Source: Chitinophaga sp. SYP-B3965
GTDB lineage: Bacteria > Bacteroidota > Bacteroidia > Chitinophagales > Chitinophagaceae
DNA length: 64,000 nt
Direction: 5' to 3'
Assembly: GCF_009647655.1 (NCBI RefSeq)
Contig: NZ_WJFD01000002.1
Span: 786,799 to 850,798, forward strand
Position numbers and translations under genes: made by a program
Notes under the pieces: generated by a model
What the model saw: only the letters and a program-made list of their open reading frames with translations
Database searches by the model: none
What the model was told of the DNA's origin: nothing
In this document: positions 17,014 to 24,530 of the stretch, piece after piece
Layout of the letters: every line of letters starts with the position of its first letter
Position numbering within the stretch: position 1 is the first letter of the stretch

Positions 17014-19461
17014 TTATTTAATTCTATCTAAAATGGTGATAATGATCAGTGCCAGCGAAGCAAAACCGGTAGTGATCCCAACTGCTTCCTGACCGGTGAG
17101 GGCTCTTCCTTCTTTTTTAGCAGGAACATATATTTCGGCACCGGGACGTACTTTAGGATACCGGTTAAAGAACAATACTTTGCTGGTGCTTTTTACTTCT
17201 CCATTCGCGTAAACGATATAACTTCTTCTCTTTAATGCGCTGTTGGTAAAGCCACCTGCACCCCGTATGTAATCCCTGAATCCTGTATGCTTGTCAAATC
17301 TTACCTTCTTAGGGAAATAGATCTCACCAAACAATTGTACGGTCTGTAATTTCTTGGGGATCTTGATGATATCTCCTTCTTCGAGGAACAGATCGAACTT
17401 AGAACCTGGCTGATCCAGGATCTTTTGCAGGTTGATGCCCAGTAATTGTTCTTTCCGGGAAACCACACTTTGCATTTTGCTGATGTCCGTACTATCTTCC
17501 AGCTTATTATAGAACACCTGTAATTTGCTATCCAGCAGGGCGCTATCGGAGGCGTTCACAAATGTTTTGCGCAGTAATACTGCCCCTTCCGGATATGCCT
17601 CCGGTCTTAAACCTCCTGCTCTTTTCATGAGATCGGAGATCTTTTCCCGTTTGGAATTAATGGTATAAGCACCGGGATATACTACTTCCCCGTCAATTGA
17701 TACAGAGGCTTGTTCCAGGTAGGTGGGTGATTTCCGCACTACTACTTCATCGAAGGGTTGTAATGCGTAACCGGCCATGGTGCTGAGGTCTGAAGAGAGA
17801 TCGAACTGTGCAACGATGGAAGTGGTGCTATCCTGTGCATTATACATTTTACCCCGGACACGGCGGGATACTTCTACTCTTTGCAGGGAAGCGGCATCTT
17901 TTAAACCGCCTGCCATGAGGATAAGGTCTTCCAGATAAAGACTGTCCGCATAATTAAAATAACCGGGAGCGTTCACCTGGCCGCTGATCTTCACCTGGTA
18001 GTGTTCTCTCAGGCCTAGTTTTGAGTAGATCACTACGCTGTCTTCCCGTTGAAGGGTGATGTTTTGTTTTCCGGAGAGTACGTCCTGCACATTAAAGCTG
18101 GTACCTGCGGGTGTGAAATCATCATTGAGGCGGAAGATCATGGCGCGGGGCAAAGAAGCCTCTTCTTTTACGCCGTCTGCTTTTTTGATCAGGTCAGCCA
18201 CTGTCATATTTCCTTCCAGGGCATATTCACCGGGGTGAAATACGGCACCGGCAATGGTTACGCGGTTTGTGTAGCGATTGAGCACAGAGTCTATGAAGAT
18301 CCTGTCGCCAGATTGCAGTTTGAAAGAAGCTACCTGGCTCGCGGGGATATTCACTACTTCGCGTTCCTTATTATTGATACGGGTGGCGCGGATCATTTCT
18401 CTGAAAGATTTGTCCGTGTAGCCGCCTGCGAAAGAGAGGATATCCTGAAGGGATTCGCTGTCCTTTACTTCAAAAATAGCGGGGCGTTTCACTTCTCCCA
18501 CCAGTTCCACACGGGTTTTGTAGGGATTCACTTTCACGATGTCCTGATCCTGCAAAACGATATTATTAGTAAGATCTCCGTTGGTGAGGAAATCGTATAG
18601 ATCGAAACGAGCGAGCGGGTTTCCATTACGGATCACCTGGATATCGCGGAAAGAACCATTTTCGTTAGGGCCGCCGGATACATAGAGTGCATTGGCAACG
18701 GTGGCTAAAGACGGCAGGGTGTAAGATCCCGGGCGATCAATTTCCCCTATCAGTAATACTTTGATGCTTCTGATGGTGCCGAGGGAGATCTGTACGAAAG
18801 TGTTGCCGGATTTTATACCGCCATATATAGTAGCGAGTTGTTTGGTAATGCGGGTGGTGGCTTCGTCCATGGTGAGGCCGTTTACGTAAACAGGCCCCAG
18901 GTAAGGAATGCGGACGTATCCTTCCGGGCTTACTTTTAATTTATGTTGTACTTCTGAGTATCCGTAAACGTCTATCACTAATTCATCGCCGGCGGCTAAA
19001 CGATAATTGGGTGGCGTGGCCATCCGGAGGTTTGGTTCAAAAGTGAGGTTCTTATTACTGAACAGTTCTGCCCCGAAGATCTTCATTCTGCGTTTGTCCG
19101 CTGCGCTCATGGGTTGGATATCGCGGGCGGAGATGGTATTTTCATTATCTACGGTACGTTCTGCATCATCCAGTTTGGTAGCGCCGGGTGTACCGCCGGT
19201 AAATTCTTTTTCGAGGTTGAGGGTACGGATCCGGTCTTTCAGTTTTAATACCTGGTCTGCCGGGATTCCTTTTTGCTGGGCATAGGAGTCAATTTGGTCA
19301 AAGGAAAGTTTATTCCGCTTCATTTCTGCCACGATCTGACGGACCTGTTCGTCAGAAAGATCGTCCACCTTCATTTGCTGGGCCTTTTGTAAAGAAGGGA
19401 CCTGGGCGAATGAACACATGCCAATCAACAGGAATATTTGAACCAATAATATTTTCTTCAT
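17014..19461 (-). CDS. polysaccharide export outer-membrane protein with multiple SLBB domains (Wza-like)
   Basis: First gene of the operon: an outer-membrane export channel subunit of 815 residues, about twice the length of enteric Wza. A signal peptide (MKKILLVQIFLLIGMCSFAQ) is followed by a helical region. The Poly_export domain lies near residues 140-230 (NYRLAAGDELVIDVYGYSEV and YVRIPYLGPVYVNGLTM). About five or six SLBB-type beta-grasp repeats follow, recognisable by KVNPYKTRVELVGEVKRPA, RVTIAGAVFHPGEY, KISGQVNAPGYF, SIDGEVVYPGAY and QLFGEIYFPKKV. A C-terminal hydrophobic helix (SLALIIITIL) ends the protein. Multi-SLBB exporters of this length are usual in Bacteroidota. Confidence 0.93.
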   Translation of the reverse strand: MKKILLVQIFLLIGMCSFAQVPSLQKAQQMKVDDLSDEQVRQIVAEMKRNKLSFDQIDSYAQQKGIPADQVLKLKDRIRTLNLEKEFTGGTPGATKLDDAERTVDNENTISARDIQPMSAADKRRMKIFGAELFSNKNLTFEPNLRMATPPNYRLAAGDELVIDVYGYSEVQHKLKVSPEGYVRIPYLGPVYVNGLTMDEATTRITKQLATIYGGIKSGNTFVQISLGTIRSIKVLLIGEIDRPGSYTLPSLATVANALYVSGGPNENGSFRDIQVIRNGNPLARFDLYDFLTNGDLTNNIVLQDQDIVKVNPYKTRVELVGEVKRPAIFEVKDSESLQDILSFAGGYTDKSFREMIRATRINNKEREVVNIPASQVASFKLQSGDRIFIDSVLNRYTNRVTIAGAVFHPGEYALEGNMTVADLIKKADGVKEEASLPRAMIFRLNDDFTPAGTSFNVQDVLSGKQNITLQREDSVVIYSKLGLREHYQVKISGQVNAPGYFNYADSLYLEDLILMAGGLKDAASLQRVEVSRRVRGKMYNAQDSTTSIVAQFDLSSDLSTMAGYALQPFDEVVVRKSPTYLEQASVSIDGEVVYPGAYTINSKREKISDLMKRAGGLRPEAYPEGAVLLRKTFVNASDSALLDSKLQVFYNKLEDSTDISKMQSVVSRKEQLLGINLQKILDQPGSKFDLFLEEGDIIKIPKKLQTVQLFGEIYFPKKVRFDKHTGFRDYIRGAGGFTNSALKRRSYIVYANGEVKSTSKVLFFNRYPKVRPGAEIYVPAKKEGRALTGQEAVGITTGFASLALIIITILDRIK

Positions 19462-19919
19462 GCAAGTAGTTAGCTTTTCTCGGAATGTTTAGGCCACCAT
19501 CACAAACTCCCTGCCACGCACGGGGTTTGCGTCAAATGATCGGCAAATTTATTAAAAATAACATATAAATGTTAGCCGATTGAAAATCAGACCTATTATA
19601 AAGGTGTTTTAACTCCCGAAACTTTTTTTTGGGTCCGGCAATCCGGATGGGTATTTAATTCGTAAATACCCCTGAGTCTACAGCAAACATATCCTTGAAC
19701 TAACATTTGTTTAAATTAATATACATTAATAGTTAAACGTTATACGCCCCAGTTAACCGGTCATGCAAACTGCTTAAAAACACTCCTTTTCAACTGCTAT
19801 ACCCTGATTATGAAATTGTTAATCATGGTCAATTTAGCTGTGCAACGAAAAATAATCGTTCAAATTGTTTGGAGTAACGTCTTTTTTTGTTTAAATTAGA
19901 ATAACAAAACTTAAACAAT
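19462..19919. other. divergent intergenic region between polysaccharide operon and sigma factor gene
   Basis: A 458-base non-coding stretch separating the leftward polysaccharide operon from the rightward sigma-factor gene. It must hold promoters for both. The left part has a usable leftward -7 element, listed separately. The right part is AT-rich with runs of T and A and no clear TAnnTTTG box. No open frame or strong hairpin is seen. Confidence 0.7.
19544..19551 (-). promoter_or_regulatory. candidate -7 promoter element of the polysaccharide operon
   Basis: On the minus strand this reads TAAATTTG followed by CC, matching the Bacteroidota -7 consensus TAnnTTTG. It lies about 83 bases before the exporter start codon. 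No clear TTTG -33 box is seen at the usual distance, so the call is tentative. Confidence 0.35.
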
Positions 19920-20420
19920 ATGTCATCCGCTGAATTTAACACCCTATTGCTCAGCAATGCTGACTTTCTGAAACCGTTTGCCATTACTTTAACGAAAGAT
20001 CCCGAATCCGCGAAGGACCTTTACCAGGAAACTATGTTCAGAGCCTTGTCCAATCAGGAAAAGTACCTTGCCGGCACCAATATCCGGGCCTGGCTGTACA
20101 CGATCATGCGGAACATCTTTATTAACAATTACCGGCGAAAATCAAAACAACACCTCTGTTTTGACAATTCCTCCAATGATTTTCTGTTGAACACCCAGCA
20201 GGTAATAATTGGGAACCAGGCTGAAAGTGGTTTACGGGTAAAGGACATTCAGACCTCTGTGCACCATTTACCGGTGATCTTCAAGAAACCGTTTGTGTTG
20301 TACCTGGACGGATTTAAGTATTTCGAGATAGCAGACATCCTGGAAGAACCATTAGGCACTATTAAAAGCCGTATCCATTTTGCCCGTAAGATGTTGAAAG
20401 CCCAAGTATCCCGTTATTAA
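19920..20420 (+). CDS. ECF-type RNA polymerase sigma factor, orphan
   Basis: Sigma-70 family protein of 166 residues with only regions 2 and 4. Region 2 is LTKDPESAKDLYQETMFRAL through NIRAWLYTIMRNIFINNYRR. Region 4 contains KPFVLYLDGFKYFEIADILE and GTIKSRIHFARKML, a helix-turn-helix that contacts the -35 box. No anti-sigma gene of the FecR or zinc-binding type is adjacent on either side, which is less usual. It is transcribed away from the polysaccharide operon and could regulate it, but nothing in the sequence demonstrates this. Confidence 0.93.
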   Translation: MSSAEFNTLLLSNADFLKPFAITLTKDPESAKDLYQETMFRALSNQEKYLAGTNIRAWLYTIMRNIFINNYRRKSKQHLCFDNSSNDFLLNTQQVIIGNQAESGLRVKDIQTSVHHLPVIFKKPFVLYLDGFKYFEIADILEEPLGTIKSRIHFARKMLKAQVSRY

Positions 20421-20601
20421 GTCAAGAATGTTTTAGAGCATGTAACCCATCTCGCATTTTTAACCCATACTCTCCATTTCTACCATCCCTGACCAACAAT
20501 GCTGCTTTTTCCGAAATTTCGGCAAAAGGGAGAACTGTGTAAATTTTTGAGCGGAATTAAAAAAACGGCTTTAAATTTAGGGCCTAACCATTCCTTCCAA
20601 A

Positions 20602-21120
20602 ATGTTACCACCCGTTATTTTGGTGAACGAACAGGATGAACCTGTTGGCACCATGGAAAAGCTTGAGGCACATCAAAAAGGTTTATTACATCGTGCGTTT
20701 TCTGTTTTTGTGGTGAATCCACAGGGGGAGATGTTATTGCAGCAAAGGGCGTTGGATAAATATCATTCCGGCGGGCTTTGGACGAATACCTGTTGCAGTC
20801 ATCCTTTGCCTGGGGAGGATGTGCTTTCTGCGGCGCACCGTCGGTTGATGGAGGAGATGGGGTTTGATTGTCCTTTGAAGGAGGTGTTTAGTTTTACTTA
20901 CCGGGCGGAGTTTGATAATGGGTTGACGGAGCATGAGTTTGATCATGTGTTTTTTGGGGAGTATGATGGTCCCGTGGTGCCGGATGCTGATGAGGTGGAG
21001 GCTGTGCGGTATTTGTCTCTTGATGTTATTCGTCGATTGTTGGTGGAGGAGCCGGATAGTTTTACGCATTGGTTTCATTTGGCGTTTCCGAAGATGGTGG
21101 AGTTTATTAAGGAAAGATAG
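20602..21120 (+). CDS. idi: isopentenyl-diphosphate delta-isomerase, type I
   Basis: Nudix-fold enzyme interconverting isopentenyl and dimethylallyl diphosphate for isoprenoid and undecaprenyl carrier synthesis. Visible features are LLHRAFSVFV with a metal-ligand His, LLQQRALDKYHSGGLWTNTCCSHP with the catalytic Cys, the Nudix-like AAHRRLMEEMGF helix, and the EHEFDHVF motif with the catalytic Glu and metal ligands. It has 172 residues, the normal size. Codons become strikingly poor in C after about 20740 on the coding strand, and this GT-rich bias continues into the repeats that follow. Confidence 0.96.
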   Translation: MLPPVILVNEQDEPVGTMEKLEAHQKGLLHRAFSVFVVNPQGEMLLQQRALDKYHSGGLWTNTCCSHPLPGEDVLSAAHRRLMEEMGFDCPLKEVFSFTYRAEFDNGLTEHEFDHVFFGEYDGPVVPDADEVEAVRYLSLDVIRRLLVEEPDSFTHWFHLAFPKMVEFIKER

Positions 21121-21516
21121 AGAGTTTGCCGCGCAGGAAAGGGCGGTTTTTTTCTTCTTTTTTTGAGGGGAGCATTTTTTATAGGGAGTTTTTGTTTTTG
21201 TTGAGAGACCGTTTTTGGAATGCGGGCTGGAAGTTTGCCGCGCAGCAAAGGGCGGATTTTCTTTTTTTTTTGGATGGACGTGTTTTTTGAGAGGATGGTT
21301 TTTGAATGGGGCTGGAAGTTTGCCGCGCAGCAAAGGGCGGTTTTTTTTATTTTTTGGAAGAAAGTATTTTTTATAGGGAGCCTTTGTTTTTGTTGAGAGA
21401 GGTTTTTTTGAAGGAGGGCTGGGAGTTTACCGCGTAGCAAAGGGTGGATTTTTCTTCTTTTTTTTGTAGTTCTCTGGTTTTCCGCCTGGTTTAGGGGCGG
21501 ATTTTCTTTTTTGGGA
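21121..21516. repeat. four imperfect tandem repeats with a hairpin core, GT-rich
   Basis: This convergent intergenic region contains four units of roughly 85-108 bases. Each has the core GTTTGCCGCGCAGCAAAGGG followed by CGG and a run of T. Cores lie at 21122-21153, 21231-21260, 21315-21348 and 21423-21453. Within the core, TTTGC pairs with GCAAA, and alternatively CCGC pairs with GCGG just before the T-run, a terminator-like arrangement for rightward transcripts. The spacers also share segments such as TTTTTTATAGGGAG. A fifth core is at 26171. Frames read across the minus strand encode LRGKLPA repeatedly, but these are not credible genes. Confidence 0.8.
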
Positions 21517-22212
21517 TCATTCTTTTCTAAAGCGTTCTGCGGCTTGTTTTATGTAGATGAGCAGATCATAGGTGGAGGCGTCTTTCATGAACTGGTAGTT
21601 GGGAGGATGGAGGAGCATGAACTTTTGGAGGCTATCTCCCTGGAGGCCGGAATATTTTGTGACCAGTTCCGGAGTGAAGAATTGGGTGACGTATTTTTGT
21701 TGTTCGAATTCCTGTAAGCGCCGTTTGAAGGTGAGTTGGCGTTTGTTGTTCTTAAAAGATAGTGCTTTGTATAATTGAAAGATATTGATGCCGATGCCGG
21801 TGGGCATGATCACTATTACTTCTTGTATTTTGGGCCTGCGGAAATTGAAATTCTTTTTGAAATCTTCCCTTAGGGCTATTGAATCTTCTCTGTACGTTTT
21901 TCTTATTATCTCTACTCCTGCCAATTGAATGATCTCTCCGCGCATGTATAGTATGCCTGGCAAAGAAATGGCACGGAAGGAAATGGGGAGATGGCCTGCT
22001 GCTTTGAAGAGCAGGGTATCCATGGGATTGGCGGAAATGGAAAAGTAGCCGTCTCCGTTAGATACGGAATATACTTTTGTGTGAATGTTCTGGATGAAAA
22101 CGCCTGGTAGCGGCAAAGAGTCTTTGCCCATGATGTTTCCCTGCACTGTTTGTGCGTCGGCGGAAAGCCGGCATCCGTATAGGAATAATATTATCAGGCT
22201 GATCTTGTACAT
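21517..22212 (-). CDS. secreted protein with CarboxypepD-reg-like domain
   Basis: A 231-residue protein with a signal peptide (MYKISLIILFLYGCRLSADAQ). A beta-sandwich domain typical of carboxypeptidase regulatory-like (CarbopepD_reg_2) modules follows: VQGNIMGKDSLPLPGVFIQN, then YSVSNGDGYFSISANPMDTL and FKAAGHLPISFRA. The second half is an uncharacterised, basic, helix-rich segment. ATG at 22212 is preferred; a TTG five codons upstream only extends the leader. Role unknown; probably periplasmic or attached to the outer membrane. Confidence 0.75.
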   Translation of the reverse strand: MYKISLIILFLYGCRLSADAQTVQGNIMGKDSLPLPGVFIQNIHTKVYSVSNGDGYFSISANPMDTLLFKAAGHLPISFRAISLPGILYMRGEIIQLAGVEIIRKTYREDSIALREDFKKNFNFRRPKIQEVIVIMPTGIGINIFQLYKALSFKNNKRQLTFKRRLQEFEQQKYVTQFFTPELVTKYSGLQGDSLQKFMLLHPPNYQFMKDASTYDLLIYIKQAAERFRKE

Positions 22213-22254
22213 AGGGTGTGTGTACAAGATATTTAGTCTAGTTCTAAAGGAAAG

Positions 22255-22770
22255 TTAATATTTATCCTTCTCTGCTTTGAGGGCACGGATCATTTCAGAA
22301 TAACCCATGTTTTTGAGCATGGCATTGATGGTTTGGGCAATTCGTTTGGCGCGGGTCTCTTCTGTTTTTGCGCTGTCTATCCATTTTGAGAAATAACGCT
22401 GGTGACTGGGGGCAAGGGTTTTGAAGAAAGCCATGGCTTTGGGCTCGTCTTCTATACAGGCCATGAAGTCTGTGTTCATGATATAACCGGCGGCGTCTTC
22501 TTCGAGCTGCACTTTTACTGAGGCGCCCTGGCGTTTGCCAATGCCTTTGCGCATGGTGGCGTTTATGGCCATGATAAAATCTCCTTCGCCCATGGGCACA
22601 AGTGCCACCTGTTCAATGGGATAGCTGTCAAGGAAACCTTTTACGCGGTAAGATTTCTTTGTATCGGGTTTGATCTTGTTGGCGATAGCATATGGGACTT
22701 CGATGATGGTCCAGCCGGTTTTTTCACCCATTTCTCCTAATTTTTTCAGTACGGCGGTGAACTTGATCAT
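22255..22770 (-). CDS. YdeI/OmpD-associated family protein (DUF1905 plus OmdA)
   Basis: A 171-residue cytosolic protein. The N-terminal half (MIKFTAVLKKLGEMGEKTGWTI, PYAIANKI, YRVKGFLDSYPIEQVALVPM and GDFIMAINATMRKGIGKRQG) is the DUF1905 beta-barrel. The C-terminal half (MACIEDEPKAMAFFKTLAPS, RYFSKWIDSAKTEETRAKRI) is the OmdA/YdeI helical domain. The family is linked with resistance to some peptides but its chemistry is unknown. It is separate from its neighbours by 30-40 bases and could form a short leftward unit with them. Confidence 0.85.
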   Translation of the reverse strand: MIKFTAVLKKLGEMGEKTGWTIIEVPYAIANKIKPDTKKSYRVKGFLDSYPIEQVALVPMGEGDFIMAINATMRKGIGKRQGASVKVQLEEDAAGYIMNTDFMACIEDEPKAMAFFKTLAPSHQRYFSKWIDSAKTEETRAKRIAQTINAMLKNMGYSEMIRALKAEKDKY

Positions 22771-22808
22771 ATTTTCCAGGATTTGGCCGGGGCTAAATTA
22801 AAACAATT

Positions 22809-23294
22809 TTAGCGACGGTAATAGGTGGTAGTGTCCTGGCGGTAGGCGTAATTGATCTTACCCTTTTTCTTATCGAACACCCTGTATTCCACGTAGCTAT
22901 CTCCCCTTTTGGTATAAATGAGCTGGCCGGCGAGGTCTATGCTATAGTCTGAGCGGTTCACCTGGGCCACGTAAATGGGTTTATGGGCGAAGTCTACCAC
23001 CAGGGAATCCAGGTAGAGGTAGGAGACGGTTAGTTCCGTAAAGCCGAGTTCGCGCATGCCTTGCATGGCTTTTTGGGTGTAATCGCTGTGGCGTTCAAAT
23101 GATTGCATGTCCTGGGGGAAGAAACCTTTTTCTTTCCGGTAGCGTTTGATGGCATTTGAGAACTCTATGCTGGGCTGGACTTTATGGCGCTTCTTCTTTC
23201 TGTTGATGGGTGGTACGGTGAAGTTGGTACCTTCTATTGTAGCACAGGCGCTAAAAAGCATAATGGCGGCAAGGAGTAAGGGGATCTTTTGCAT
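22809..23294 (-). CDS. hypothetical lipoprotein
   Basis: A 161-residue protein with a signal peptide and lipobox (LLAAIMLFSAC), so Cys is the likely lipidated first residue of the mature form. After a short basic linker (NRKKKRHK) the rest is a single small domain with YTQKAMQGMRELGFTELTVS and YLDSLVVDFAHKPIYVAQVN. No known family is recognised. It lies immediately left of the small-RNA array, which is transcribed in the opposite direction. Confidence 0.7.
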   Translation of the reverse strand: MQKIPLLLAAIMLFSACATIEGTNFTVPPINRKKKRHKVQPSIEFSNAIKRYRKEKGFFPQDMQSFERHSDYTQKAMQGMRELGFTELTVSYLYLDSLVVDFAHKPIYVAQVNRSDYSIDLAGQLIYTKRGDSYVEYRVFDKKKGKINYAYRQDTTTYYRR

Positions 23295-23323
23295 GGTTAA
23301 ATGGGGGATTATTATTTATGGGA

Positions 23324-23331
23324 TAAAGATA
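23324..23331 (-). promoter_or_regulatory. candidate -7 element for the lipoprotein gene
   Basis: On the minus strand this reads TATCTTTA, one base from the TAnnTTTG consensus, and lies about 30 bases upstream of the lipoprotein start codon. The -33 region is not convincing. Confidence 0.4.
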
Positions 23332-23473
23332 AGAGATGATCTGTTAAGAAACTTTTAAAGCGTGGGTTGTTATTTTTTGGTTAACAGGTTCGTTTTTCAT
23401 GCGTTTACCAGCTAAAAACCGCCGTTCGCAAAGTAGTGTGTGGGTATGTGGAACGGGTGCCTATCTTTGCATC

Positions 23474-23532
23474 GGTTTTTCATAGGATATGGTTAAAAAT
23501 ACTTGAGGGCGCTTTTCTAAGCGCTCTTTTTT
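23474..23532 (+). ncRNA. candidate small RNA, array copy 1
   Basis: A -7 box TATCTTTG at 23462-23469 precedes the invariant core that begins GGTTTTTCATAGGATATGG and ends in the hairpin GGGCGCTT-TTCT-AAGCGCTC with T6. The expected transcript is about 60 nt. This copy has the most divergent upstream spacer. Confidence 0.7.
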
Positions 23533-23699
23533 ATGCCCTTACTTCACTGATTTCTTCCTTCCCACGTACGTGTTATAAGCGTATTATTTCCTTGTAAATT
23601 TCTAGTTAACAGTAGCAATATTCACGCGTTTACCAGCTAAAAACAGCCGTTTACAAATTCGATGGTGCCAGTGTGGTTTGCGTGCCTATCTTTGTATCA

Positions 23700-23760
23700 G
23701 GTTTTTCATAGGATATGGTTAAAAATACTTGAGGGCGCTTTTCTAAGCGCTCTTTTTTTT
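23700..23760 (+). ncRNA. candidate small RNA, array copy 2
   Basis: The box TATCTTTG is at 23687-23694. The core is identical to copy 1 from GGTTTTT to the hairpin; the T-run here is eight bases. The upstream GCGTTTACCAGCTAAAAAC block is shared with copy 1 only. Confidence 0.7.
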
Positions 23761-23892
23761 ATGCCTTCTACTTTCCTTCTCTACTTGTAAATTTCTAGTT
23801 AACAACATCAATACCTATACGTTCACGGGATAAAATGCATCGTTCGCAAAAACGTTTTAGCAGAAGTGGTTTGTGTGCCTATCTTTGCATTA

Positions 23893-23952
23893 GGTTTTTC
23901 ATAGGATATGGTTAAAAATACTTGAGGGCGCTTTTCTAAGCGCTCTTTTTTT
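23893..23952 (+). ncRNA. candidate small RNA, array copy 3
   Basis: The box TATCTTTG is at 23880-23887, exactly 193 bases after copy 2. Core and terminator are identical. The upstream block changes to the ACGTTCACGGGATAAAATGC type that is shared with copies 4-6. Confidence 0.7.
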
Positions 23953-24085
23953 ATGTCTTCTACTTTCCTTCTCTGGCTTGTAAATTTCTAGTTAACAACA
24001 TCAATACTTATACGTTCACGGGATAAAATGCATCGTTGGCAAAAACGTTTTAGCAGAAGTGGTTTGCGTGCCTATCTTTGCAATA

Positions 24086-24145
24086 GGTTTTTCATAGGAT
24101 ATGGTTAAAAATACTTGAGGGCGCTTTTCTAAGCGCTCTTTTTTT
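24086..24145 (+). ncRNA. candidate small RNA, array copy 4
   Basis: The box TATCTTTG is at 24073-24080, 193 bases after copy 3. The transcript core is identical; the first bases after the box read CAATA instead of CATTA. Confidence 0.7.
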
Positions 24146-24278
24146 ATGCCTTCCAGTTTCCTTCTCTGCTTGTAAATTTCTAGTTAACAACATCAATACT
24201 TATACGTTCACGGGATAAATCGCATCGTTGGCAAAAACGATTAGGGAGGTGTAGTATGCGGGTATATCTTTGCATTAG

Positions 24279-24338
24279 GTTTTTCATAGGATATGGTTAA
24301 AAATACTTGAGGGCGCTTTTCTAAGCGCTCTTTTTTTA
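24279..24338 (+). ncRNA. candidate small RNA, array copy 5
   Basis: The box TATCTTTG is at 24266-24273, 193 bases after copy 4. About 25 bases just upstream of the box differ from copies 3-4 (AGGGAGGTGTAGTATGCGGG), yet box and transcript are unchanged. Confidence 0.7.
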
Positions 24339-24469
24339 TGCCTTCTACTTTCCTTCTCTGCTTGTAAATTTCTAGTTAACAACATCAATACTTATACGTT
24401 CACGGGATAAATCGCATCGTTGGCAAAAACGATTAGGGAGGTGTAGTATGCGGGTATATCTTTGCATTA

Positions 24470-24530
24470 GGTTTTTCATAGGATATGGTTAAAAATACTT
24501 GAGGGCGCTTTTCTAAGCGCCCTTTTCTTT
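24470..24530 (+). ncRNA. candidate small RNA, array copy 6
   Basis: The box TATCTTTG is at 24457-24464. It is nearly identical to copy 5 throughout. The terminator hairpin is altered to GGGCGCTT-TTCT-AAGCGCCC, which strengthens pairing. This hairpin overlaps the last codons and stop codon of the convergent GH28 gene. Confidence 0.7.

Larger units (their letters stand above)
23367..24530 (+). repeat. tandem array of six ~193-bp promoter-transcript-terminator units
   Basis: Six direct repeats lie between the lipoprotein gene and the 3' end of the GH28 gene. Positions of the TATCTTTG box (23462, 23687, 23880, 24073, 24266, 24457) give periods of 225, 193, 193, 193 and 191 bases. Each unit runs from a TTGTAAATTTCTAGTTAAC block through a variable 60-base segment to TATCTTTG, then a nearly invariant stretch of about 60 bases ending in a GC hairpin and T-run. 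Units 5 and 6 are almost identical over their whole length; units 1 and 2 are the most diverged outside the core. No open frame longer than a few codons is shared by all units. Confidence 0.92.

Noticed and set aside
20734..21440. Lys/Pro-rich frames on the minus strand with repeated LRGKLPA
   Set aside because: They are created by the T-run and hairpin repeats on the + strand and by antisense idi sequence; composition is low complexity and no start signal is present.
23367..24530. CRISPR array or integron attC array
   Set aside because: The repeat units are ~193 bp with long, mostly shared spacers, no short direct repeat with unique spacers, no cas genes and no integron integrase. Each unit has a promoter box and a terminator, which neither array type would have.
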